A DNA stretch of 64,000 bases. It comes from Vitis vinifera. Taxonomy: Eukaryota > Streptophyta > Magnoliopsida > Vitales > Vitaceae. The translations under genes were made by a program, and so were the position numbers. Shown here piece after piece: positions 37,201 to 47,500 of the stretch. The stretch is from contig NC_081818.1 of assembly GCF_030704535.1 (NCBI RefSeq), forward strand, positions 28,848,001 to 28,912,000, given 5' to 3'. How positions within the stretch are numbered: the first letter of the stretch is position 1; every line of letters begins with the position of its first letter. The notes under the pieces are model-generated. The model was not told the origin of the DNA. It did no database searches and saw only the letters and a program-made list of their open reading frames with translations.

Positions 37201-38167
37201 TATTTTCCGCAAATGCTATAGCTTCCGATAAAACAGCCGCAGCCAAATCATCCTTAGACGAGCTAAAATACGCTCTTAGATCACTAATTCTCACTTGAAG
37301 CAATCCCCTCCTTGTATCGGAACTCAAGGAGTTCCAATACTTCTTCACTTGTTTAATCCTATCTCCCAAAGAAACCATCTTCTTGATATTTGCAGACTTC
37401 TTTCTTCGTTCAAGTCTAAGAGCTCTGGAAGACAACTCTTCCTCTCCTTCTTCCAGAGGCAGGGACTCCAACGTCTTCTGCGGCACCCTGGCAACTTCCA
37501 TCTGGGCTTCAATCTCCCTCCTTCCTTCAGTACTAGTCCTCAATTTCTTCTTCTCTTCCTTTGAATTAAACTTGAATTTCTCCTCCAAGTCCCCGAGCCC
37601 AAGCTTTATCATCATAGTCGAATACATATTAATTGTGGACTTCTTAACCAGCGCCTCCAACTCCTGATGCAGTTCTGCCATCCGTGATTGAGGCATTAAC
37701 TGATCCAACTGGTCACCCTCTTGCAGGAACTTCAATGCCCGTTGACACTCACGCATCACCTCCTGATACGATTCCTTGTCGTCGGCCAATTCGAAGAGCA
37801 AATGGGCGTAGAAATGAGCGTACTCAACCGACTTAGGTGACAGAAACCTGGCTCGCCGCGCCGGCTCCACTGCATTCTTGAGATGCCGCTGTTTGATATT
37901 AGGATCGTCGATTAAAGCAGCTAGGTTAAAAAGCATAGCACCTCGAACATTGTGAGCGAGAGCAGAGCTCTGGTGGCGCCTGCACAACTCCTGCATGAGC
38001 TTCAGGGCTTTCTTGTGGTTCCCGCGGCGGAAAACCGACTGGGCGCGCTCGATCTCCGGTTTGATCACCTTGTCCAATCCGGCGGCTGCCGCTGCTCCCT
38101 CAGCCACCGACTTTGGAGCCGCCTTGGACCCAGACCCGGAACCAGATCCTCGGTTCTTGAGCCCCAT
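34231..38167 (-). CDS. DUF627-DUF629 protein, array copy 2, lacking the peptidase domain
   Basis: Exons in transcription order: 38167-35777, 35260-35132, 35022-34831, 34743-34691, 34591-34231; 1041 aa. It begins MGLKNRGSGSG at the ATG shared by the array. DUF627 (ERAQSVFRRGNHKKALKL) and DUF629 with the finger ACCVCDEKFTDLSPYVEH are intact, followed by the Lys-rich linker (KKNKSYRKAKDLK) and a Glu-rich coil (ELRLQLELEAEERKLKE). An in-frame TGA at 34231-34233 ends exon 5. Homology to copy 1 continues as non-coding DNA to about 33860, into the sequence that is intron 4 of copy 1, and then stops. The six or seven exons for the USP domain are missing. If expressed, the product has the N-terminal scaffold but no catalytic part. 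It may be a recent pseudogene, but the first 1 kb of coding is undamaged. Confidence 0.8.
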
Positions 38168-38599
38168 TTCTTGATTCGAACACAACTCAATCGATCAATG
38201 AAGAAGAATAGAGAGAATAATGGAGAGATTTGCTGAGGAGGAAGAAGAAGATTCGAGAAGAATTCAAAGGCCTGCATACGTGGGAGTGAATCTTCATGAA
38301 TGAGATTTGGTGGTGGTGACGTGGTAATTCTGTTGTAACGGACGCGAGTTCTTGGCGGCAAATATTTTTTGGCAGACTACCTCATTTCCTTCATACCAAA
38401 TATATGTACATAAACTACAAAATTTTAATTTCTCTGTATAAACAAATAAAAAGAAATTAATGGGTTAGCTGATGTGTCAATGACACATCCTTATTCGAAA
38501 AATTGGTTTTCCAACATGGCATTAATTTAGGTCCACATGTAAGCCCAAAAAAGGCAGATCATGAACATAAGCTACTTCGAAGACAAATCATGAATATAT
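38168..38599. other. Upstream region of array copy 2
   Basis: Promoter and 5' UTR region by position. GC content is higher close to the start codon. No specific element assigned. Confidence 0.4.
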
Positions 38600-39170
38600 A
38601 TATGTAAGTTACTGCAAAAGCATCATCTGAAATGGCAACACTTTGTTTGTGAGATCAAGCTCTCCACAGAATTCTTATCTAAACCACAATCTCCAAATAT
38701 TCAAGGAGGTTTTTAAGCTGATCATCCAGTACCCCAAATGTATGCATAGAGGCCAAACATTAAAAGCTCCAAAACTGGCTGCACTCCCAGTATTGTGTAC
38801 TGCATCACTAAGTTGACATGTGATAATGGCCCTTTCTGAAGTGCTTAAACACATGAAAAATCTCTAGCTAGAGGCCCCAATATTTACCCACTGTTGAGTC
38901 CTCATGAGGTTCCTCATCATGGCCACATGAGATTCCTCATCATGGCCACATGAGATTCCACTTCCTGATGGATTCAGTATCGATCATATCAGGCCTCCAC
39001 CAACTTCACAACTCCCCCACAAAGCCTATGGCTTCTGATAAAATCCCCACTGCCAAGTCATCCTTGGATGAATCAAAATATGCCTTTAGACCACAAATTC
39101 TCATTTCAAGCAAGTCCCTTCTTATCCACACTACTCGAATTCCAATATGTGTGAAACTCTATATTTTATG
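38600..39170 (-). pseudogene. Relic of a fifth DUF629 array copy
   Basis: On the minus strand, 39000-39140 reads LEMRICGLKAYF then DSSKDDLAVGILSEAIGF, matching the DUF629 stretch of copy 2 (LLQVRISDLRAYFSSSKDDL). About 38790-38830 reads MQYTILGVQPVLELL, a counterpart of MQYTMDELQIFAS further along DUF629. The parts are in broken frames and the finger between them has gone. It lies directly upstream of copy 2, so the array once had at least five members. Confidence 0.8.
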
Positions 39171-39379
39171 GAATACAAATACCTCAGTAATTAGATATTA
39201 CATATAAATTTTTATTTTCAACCTCACAGTAAACCTTTTCTTAGTTACCAAATAAAAGTACATACACCAAGAACTTTCCCCTGCATTGCTTAAGGGGAAA
39301 ATGAAGATGGTTGAAGAATGAAGCCAGTGGGCTGTGAGTGAGAATTCTAGTGCCTATCTTCCCAATTATGATGATTGAT

Positions 39380-40915
39380 TCATGGCTGAAAAGTCAGCTC
39401 CATCTCATCACAAGAGCTCCATGTTGTGTGGAAAGCCAGCTTGTAGGAGTGTTGAAGGGACACTAAATCCAGCATTTCATGTATTTGAGCTAGACATGGA
39501 TGTGAGATATCTCCTGAAACAAACTGATTAACCTCCCCTTCCACCTCTATCAGACTGCATCCTGGCTTTGTTTTAATCCTTTTATCTCCAATCATCCTTC
39601 GGATCCTACAAGCATCTTCACATTTCTGTGCAGCCAAATAGATGTTGGATAGCTGAACATAAGCTCCATCTTCTTCTGTTCCATCTCCATTTCCCACCAT
39701 TAGAAGCTCTCTTGCAGCAAGCTCTGCGAGATCAACGTTATTATGAGTTCGACAACCACTCAGTAAGGCACCCCAGACTGCAGCACGGGGCTTCATGGGC
39801 ATTCTTCTTATGAGCTTGAGTGCTTCGTCTAACTGACCTGCCCTGCAGAGCAAGTCGACCATGCAACTATAGTGCTCATGTTTGGGTAAGATACCATACC
39901 GAGCTTCCATGTTTTCTAGTAGAAACTGGCCTTCTTCCTGGAGTCCTGCATGGGCACAAGCCATTATGACTCCAAGAAGGACAACCCCATCTGGTCTAAG
40001 CCCATCTTCTACTTGCATTCTCTCCAAGCATTGCATTGCTTTTCTCACATGCCCATGTAGTGCAAAGCCCCCAATCATAGCAGACCATGAGAACACATTC
40101 CTCTTAGTCATCCCCTCAAAAACCTCCACACTCCTGTCAATGCATCCACATTTGGCATACATATCAACTAGCGCAGTCCCAATAAACACATCAGCCTCCA
40201 ACCATTTCCTTTTAGTAACATACTCATGGATCCACTTTCCTTGCTGAAGAGCTCCCAACTGAGCACAACCCTTAAGCGCAGTGGTCAAACAGAACTCATC
40301 AGGCTCAACTCCGGACACCAACATATTCCGGAAAGCATTCAAAGCCTCAGGAGCCAAACCACGCCGAACGTACCCATTTAAAAGTACATTCCATTGGACA
40401 ACGTCCAAGTTCGGAATTTCATCAAACAATTTACGGGCATCGCCCATAGCACAGCACTCTGCGTAGAAACGAACCAGCGCTGTCTGGACATGCCTGTCCG
40501 ATGAAGCAACACCATTTTTCAAGACCCAATTATGTATTTGCTTCCCTAAGAGCATCCACAATGAGTTGGTACACGCAGAAATAATAAAAGGAAAAGTATG
40601 CTGATCAGGACCTACGTTTTCATCATCTAACATTAATTGGAAGTAATGTAGAGCCAGCTGGGGTGTGGAACTGCGAGAATAGGCTCTGATGAGAGTATTG
40701 TAAGCAAATAAATTTGGGTTTTGAATTTGGCTGAAAATGAGAGACGCATAGGAGAGGCTACCGGAGTTGGAAAGCGCACAAAAGGAAATCAGCTTGCTGA
40801 TAGCATAGTTGTTGAGATGGAGGCCATTGACAATGAACAAGGCGTGAATAGCCTTGAATTGACGCATGTTGGAGCAGCTTTGCGCAAGGGATATGCAGCG
40901 CTTCCATGCTTCCAT
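39380..40915 (-). CDS. Pentatricopeptide repeat protein, PLS class with E/E+ domain
   Basis: Intronless, 511 aa, usual for PPR genes. PPR proteins bind organellar RNA; PLS-class members mostly take part in C-to-U editing in mitochondria or plastids. Repeats are recognisable from about residue 70, for example NLFAYNTLIRAYSRSSTPQL, DVVQWNVLLNGYVRRGLAPE and NVFSWSAMIGGFALHGHVRK, separated by L and S units such as GTALVDMYAKCGCIDRSVEV. The E region spans AAVWGALLSGCRTHNNVDLA and the E+-like part is KPGCSLIEVEGEVNQFVSGD. There is no DYW deaminase, so editing would need a partner in trans. No organelle-targeting peptide is obvious. It sits inside the ubiquitin-hydrolase-related array with no functional link apparent. 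Confidence 0.92.
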   Translation of the reverse strand: MEAWKRCISLAQSCSNMRQFKAIHALFIVNGLHLNNYAISKLISFCALSNSGSLSYASLIFSQIQNPNLFAYNTLIRAYSRSSTPQLALHYFQLMLDDENVGPDQHTFPFIISACTNSLWMLLGKQIHNWVLKNGVASSDRHVQTALVRFYAECCAMGDARKLFDEIPNLDVVQWNVLLNGYVRRGLAPEALNAFRNMLVSGVEPDEFCLTTALKGCAQLGALQQGKWIHEYVTKRKWLEADVFIGTALVDMYAKCGCIDRSVEVFEGMTKRNVFSWSAMIGGFALHGHVRKAMQCLERMQVEDGLRPDGVVLLGVIMACAHAGLQEEGQFLLENMEARYGILPKHEHYSCMVDLLCRAGQLDEALKLIRRMPMKPRAAVWGALLSGCRTHNNVDLAELAARELLMVGNGDGTEEDGAYVQLSNIYLAAQKCEDACRIRRMIGDKRIKTKPGCSLIEVEGEVNQFVSGDISHPCLAQIHEMLDLVSLQHSYKLAFHTTWSSCDEMELTFQP

Positions 40916-41591
40916 TCATGTATCTATTCCAAGAAGCAAATCAGTACACACCATTACTCAGTTCCTCCCCTCTGTAGTTTTCAATTTTTATTGTTCCCTT
41001 TTTGGCATATTCCAATAGGTGCATGGTCTTGTATTGCTGGACATGATCCAATTCAAAACAACGAAAACATTTTCTAATAGCAGTTGCAGTAAGAGAATCA
41101 TATCCCAAAGACCAAGTACCTAAAGACATTTACTTTCTTCCCCCATTCTATTTTTTTCTCTCGTCAAAACTTTCACTATCCAATTAGCATGAAGATGTAA
41201 TTTTCCACTCTTTATCATTGCTATTGAGAAGTAAACTTGAGAAGTTCTTCCTGTGCACTTATGCTGGGCGACTTCCTTTTGGCTAGGCTTTCGACCAAAC
41301 TACCTTTTCTCAATCCATAGAAGAACAAAAAATACCAAAAAGAACCGAGGCAGAGGAAAACCAGGAAAACTGTAGGACACAGCTTATAGAGATACATGCT
41401 TGGGCTTCTTGAAGTTTATCAACAACAGCTCAGCAGGTTCTCTAATTTTCTCTTCTTCTTTTTTTCCCACAATGGAACAAACTTTGCCAATACAATGTTC
41501 TTCCTAGTAGCTCAAAAAAAATGTTTGCTTCCTCGAACAATGTCTCTTAACAACAAAGCCAGTTTTGCAGTGGAACAGTAAAGAAGTTCCC
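40916..41591. other. Spacer between PPR gene and array copy 3
   Basis: Promoter and 5' UTR of the PPR gene and 3' UTR of array copy 3, by position. No further feature recognised. Confidence 0.4.
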
Positions 41592-44500
41592 TTAAAAAAT
41601 CTGCATTTCATCTTCAAAGAAAAGAATCAGAGGTTGTAAATTCCTTGTTCTGCAAACGGTAATAACATCGTTCCAACAACCAATGACCTATAAAAATGTT
41701 AAAACGCAAATTACACAAGGATAACGAATAAATACAAGAATGTAAAGCTGTAATTCATAATTGGGATATACCTTACATTCTTCATCATCAAGCATAATCC
41801 ATTTTTCAACCTCGTGACGGTAAGCAAAGCACCGATAATTTTTCCCAGTAAAACAAACCTACAAGTTAGAGGAGGGCGCTGACTAACATTGTAAACGGGG
41901 CTTAACGCATACATAGCAGATTATTGGCTAAAATAAACATTATGATATTAGTTGCATTAGTCCGTTAGTTCAATGGAAGAGAAAATCAGGTAGAAGAACA
42001 CCTGTATGTATTCATCCGAGCCACCAGTAAATGACTGGTTCTCGGACTTGGTGCAATTAAACGGGCTCTCAGAGGCTTGGTGTTGTTAAAGCCAAATAGA
42101 TCTAAGACCTTTTCAAATCTTGGAAAAACATGGTCCTTTTCAAGTTCAATATTCTTTTTCTGGTAATACAATTGGAAGTTCGAAGCATGTTATATTTAGA
42201 TATGAAAGTGAGGATTGTTTACACATCCATATATCTAGGGGCAGAGCCAGTCAAGTTCGAAGCATGATATGTCATCTAAAATTTATGCCTTAATCTATAA
42301 TTTAAAAACCAAGAAGGAAGACTGCTTATTGAGATTAAAGCAAGAAAAAAAAACCAAAGATGACATATGCTGGTTATACTCACGAAGACATTGAAAATTA
42401 AAGACACCAAAAAGACTTCAAAATTGTGGCATAAATGTTGAAGTAAATATTCAAATTTACCAAAGAAATGAGGTAATGCGTGTTCCCTTCATCTAAACCT
42501 TCATATAGGATACCGAGATCTATCTTAGTAGACAAAGCAGCCAATGTTGTTGATATATCCGCCCCGCGCTCATGACCATTCTTCCTGTCAATAACTACAA
42601 TGCCCAAATCAAATACCATCAAAGATTTCTTAATGCTCATTATATAACAGAACTGAATAACATTTTACAACCTGCCACATACCAGTTATGAACACATGAG
42701 GAGGACTCGAAAGAAAATGCTGAGTAGGATTGAGTTTCCCACAGCCTCCTGCCTCTGGATCACAAGGGAATAGACTACTTGCATTTACAAGCTTCAAAAG
42801 CTTGTCAAATGAGCTATCCATGTACGTATCCTGAGCCCACATGAATCAAATAAGGTAAAAACAAACATATTCCAAACGTGCGAAGAAAAGAATTTTCTAA
42901 ATGAGACATGCCTTCATTCTTCTAAGTTTACTCTCATCTACCATGCGAAGAAATGAAGTAAACTGCTCATTCCCAGACTCAAGACCGCAATAGCAACAGC
43001 TTATTCTTTCCAAAAGGTTCATTCCAATGATAGTATGTGCTAAGCACTCATCCGATGTACAATCCCAATTTTCTCCGCTATATTTTTCTCCTGGCGCAGA
43101 AAATGACTGATGAAGACATTCAAAAATTCCAACCAAGATTGAAATAACATCATTTGTTTGTGCCTGAAACATTAGGGTCACTATTAAAACTGCATATAGA
43201 AGAAACAACAGCTCAGCAATTCTCATGTCGAACCTTCTTCCTTTGGCAAAGGATAAATACAAATGTAACCCAAGTCCACAAACTTACCTCCTGGAAGAAA
43301 ATATTATCAGGGTACAAGTCACTCAAAGCCATCTTTGCAAGGCATGGAGCAACAACATCTTTTTTCCAACATACTGGTGAGAGACTTAAGACTGTAAAAG
43401 TATTGCATAATGAACAGAAAACACATGGGTTTCCAGCATGAGCATGAGGGATTTCTCTTCTTCGTTGCAACTCAAATCGGAACCATCTCAAATGCCAAAG
43501 TGACTGCTTTTTGGCAGAAACAGCAAACATTCAGAAACCCAAAAAAAAAAGTAAAAAATTTAAAAATTGAAAAATGTTTGATTGTGGAACACCAACCGTT
43601 ATGATCACATCTAAGAAGCAATCGTATTGAGCAAGACTTTTTTTCAGACTAGTCCCATGTACATCTGATGCATTCATGTCGTCGAATGTGCATTGTGATC
43701 CTCTTTGATCAGGAGACAAAACACTGTCTTCAGAAGTTCTCCCACCAGGCAATCCTGCACAAGAGAAAGTACAATTCATGGAGTAGTTTCTATATTATGA
43801 TCCTAATATTTAAAACTAAAAGGAATCTAATTGACACTTGGATAAATCCAGTAAAGGTTTGAAGCATTTTCAAAAGGTTTCCCACTTTGCTCAACTTTTC
43901 CATGGGAGGAAGGGGATCCAAGGGACACGGTGCTCCCCTCCAAATTGTCCAAAGTGTTTGAGAACCAAATTGTCCAAAGTGTTTAGAGGAGCACCTGACA
44001 AAACTTTAGGCTCTTCATATTCACCCACTGACAAGTCCGGATGAGGTTTTTCTTTATTGCTGGATGAGATGCTACTGTTTGAATCTGGAAGCATGTCAGT
44101 CCTCCTTGTAAATTTTCTTGGGTGAACTTGTTCATCCAATTCCGCACTTCCACTTTGTTCAAGACGCCTAGATTCCTCTTTCTGTTGTTTCAATTCCACA
44201 TTCTCATTATCTGAGTGTGGGGAAACTTGTTCATCTAATTCCGAACCTCGAATTTGTTCTTCAAGCTCTCTCTCCTGTGCTCGAAGCTCAAGTTCCTCTT
44301 CCTGTTGTTTCAATTCCACATTTTGATTATCTGGGTGTGGGGAAACTTGTTCATCCAATTCCAGACCTCGATTTTGTTCTTCGAGTTTTCTCTCCTGTGC
44401 TCGAAGCTCAAGTTCAAGACGCCTAGATTCCTCTTTCAGTTGTTTCAATTCCACATTCTGATAATCTGAGAATGGGGAAACTTGTTCATCCAATTTGGCA

Positions 44501-47500
44501 TTTCGACTTTGTCCAGTAAGTTGCTTCTGTCTACCTCCACTCTCAATTTGCCTTTGATCCTCCAAAATTTCCAAGAGCTTTCTCACATTTGCTCGAAGCT
44601 CCAGTACAAGACGCCTAGATTCCTCTTTCTGTTGTTTCAATTCCACATTCTGATTATCTGAGTGTGGGGAAACTTGTTCATCCAATTCCACACCTCGATT
44701 TTGTTCTCCAAGCTTTCTCTCCTGTGCTTGAAGCTCAAGTTCATTCCGCCTAGATTCCTCTTCCTGTTCTTTCAATTCCTCATTCTGATTATCTGAGTGT
44801 AGGGAAACTTGTTCATCCAATTCCGCACCTCGATACTGTTCTTCGAGCTGTGTCTCCTGTGCTTGAAGCTCAAGTTCATTCCGCCTAGATTCCTCTTCCT
44901 GTTCTTTCAATTCCTCATTCTGATTATCTGAGTGTAGGGAAACTTGTTCATCCAATTCCGCACCTCGATACTGTTCTTCGAGCTGTGTCTCCTGTGCTTG
45001 AAGCTCAAGTTCATTCCGCCTAGATTCCTCTTTCTGTTCTTTCAATTCCTCATTCTGATTATCTGAGTGTAGGGAAACTTGTTCATCCAACTCCGCACCT
45101 CGATACTGTTCTTCGAGCTGTGTCTCCTGTGCTTGAAGCTCAAGTTCATTCCGCCTAGATTCCTCTTCCTGTTCTTTCAATTCCTCATTCTGATTATCTG
45201 AGTGTAGGGAAACTTGTTCATCCAATTCCGCACCTCGATACTGTTCTTCGAGCTGTGTCTCCTGTGCTTGAAGCTCAAGTTCATTCCGCCTAGATTCCTC
45301 TCCCAGTTGTTTCAATTCCACATTTTGATTAACTGAGTGTGGGGAAACTTGTTCATCCAATTCCGTACCTTGATATTGTTCTTCGAGCCGTGTCTCCTGT
45401 GCTTGAAGCTCAAGTTCATGAGGCCTAGATTCCTCTTCCTGTTGTTTCAATCCAGCAGCAGTCTCGGATTTTGGAGAATCACTGATAAGAAGCTGCTTGA
45501 TACCACCAGTGGCCTACAATACCATGAAAAAGTTAGCTAACATCATAATGATATATCATAAGACCATCACTGCACTGAAGAAACAGAACCACACCTTTGA
45601 ATCCTTAGCATCTCTACTAGACTTGTTCTTTTTCTTTTTCTTTGATTTTTTCTGTGTTTTCTTTGTATTATCATCAGCTGTATTAATATTCTTTTGGGTA
45701 TCAAGGGCAGCCTCTAATAAAAGTGCTCGTCCTACAGCATCAGACTTCTCTGTGGCATATTTTCTAGCCAGATCCTCCAAGTGGTCCTGGAAGGGAGATC
45801 AATTATGGAATTATTCAACTTAGCTCTATGAAAGGATGAAGAAACCACAGAAGAAGAAGAAGAAAATTCAATGCAGACTCGAAGGAATGACGTTAGGATC
45901 ACCCAAAGAATTGACCGGTAGTCAATAACAGATATTTTCCCAAGTTTGGATTGCAGATTCCGCATAACACCAACACACCGCATGAGACTAGTGTCAATCT
46001 CGCAAAGCTGCAAGACTGAACAAAGTGAGAACTCAAGGAACAAAACTGAATAATAGTCTTTTATTCAGCTCCCATTTGATTACAAGGGGATATTCAGAGA
46101 AAATGGAAACTAAAAAAAAAATTAAAAAAAAAATCAGGTTATTCATTGTTAGAATATATGATTGATTTTGTAGATTTTATTTTATTTTTATTTATTTATT
46201 ATATTATTTACTTTATGCAAATTTTAGGGATTGCATATTTTTAGGATTTGATTTAATTTCCTTTTTTTTTTTGTACAGCTTGTTTATGTACTTTAAGAAT
46301 TTCTTATAATTTTCTTTGAAGAAAAATAATCTTCATTGGCACAATTAAATTTCTTGTTTTTTTTGCCTTTTTTGCCCATTATCTTCCTTTACCATGTCAG
46401 AAATCTCTTAAAGTAATGTATAGGGTCCATCTCGAATTACTTTTTATTCAGGCTATAAACAGTTTGTTAGCTTTATTGATGAGTGCACTAGAACAACATG
46501 AATCTACCTTCTAAAGGAAAAATCAGAAGTTGCTACTTCCTTCAAAACATTTCATAAGATGATCTAAACCTAATTTCATACCAAAATCAAAATGTTAAGG
46601 ACCAATAATGACAAAGAGTATTTTAATACCATTCTAGGTTCATATCTTCTTGAAAAAGGGATTTTACATCATTCTTCTTACAATGATACACCCCAAAAAA
46701 ATAAAATGCTTAAGAGGAAAAATAAGCATTTACTTGAGGTAGCTAGAGCTTTGATGTTCACAAGAAATGTACCCAAAATTGACTTCACTAATGTTGTGCT
46801 AACTATTATCTACCTTATTAATCGTATGTCAACCAAAGCCATATACATGAAAAGTCCTATTGATGTTCTTAAGTATCATTTTCCTGATGTTAATGTCTTT
46901 GGTTCTCTTCTTCTTAAAATATTTGGGTGTGTTTTCTTTGTTCATATTCATAATAGGGAAAGGTCTAAACTTGATCCTGGAGCTCTTAAATATATATTCT
47001 TAGGTTACTCTCCCACACAAAAAGGGTACAAGGGTGTATATATGGAGGAGTAAAAACAAGCCTATTGTAGATAGATCAACCATTGAAGTTGAATTTTGAG
47101 CATTAGCACAAAGCATATGTGAAGTAATGTGAATTAAGATCCTACTCAAAGAATTGCATATGGAACCTAAAGACCATGTGAAAATTTATTGTGATAATAA
47201 AGCAGCTATCAGTATTGCACATAATCCAATTCAACGTGATCAAATTAAACATATTGAGGTGGATAGACGTTTCATAAAAGAGAAGATTGAAAGTAAAATG
47301 ATTTTTACACCTTTTGTGACTACCAAACAACAGTTTGTAGATATTTTCATAAAAGGAATCTCAAGTATCATGTTTGTTTGTACTATTGGCAAGTTCGATT
47401 CAAAATTAAACTAAATAATTCAAGTAAACCAAATAATTGTGTTTGGCTCAATTAGGTGGGTCCTAAATGATTGCAAATTTTGAACTATGTTTATTCCTAA

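Noticed and set aside
37952..38361. Open frames antisense to the first exon of array copy 2
   Set aside because: Shadow frames of a conserved coding exon.
44100..45450. Regular 135-bp repeats as a CRISPR or satellite array
   Set aside because: No unique spacers between units, and the repeats are in frame within a spliced coding exon of a plant gene.
46149..46440. Complete 5' LTR of the copia remnant
   Set aside because: The TGTTAGAATA start looks right, but no CA end, primer-binding site or matching 3' LTR could be confirmed, so only a possible remnant is noted.
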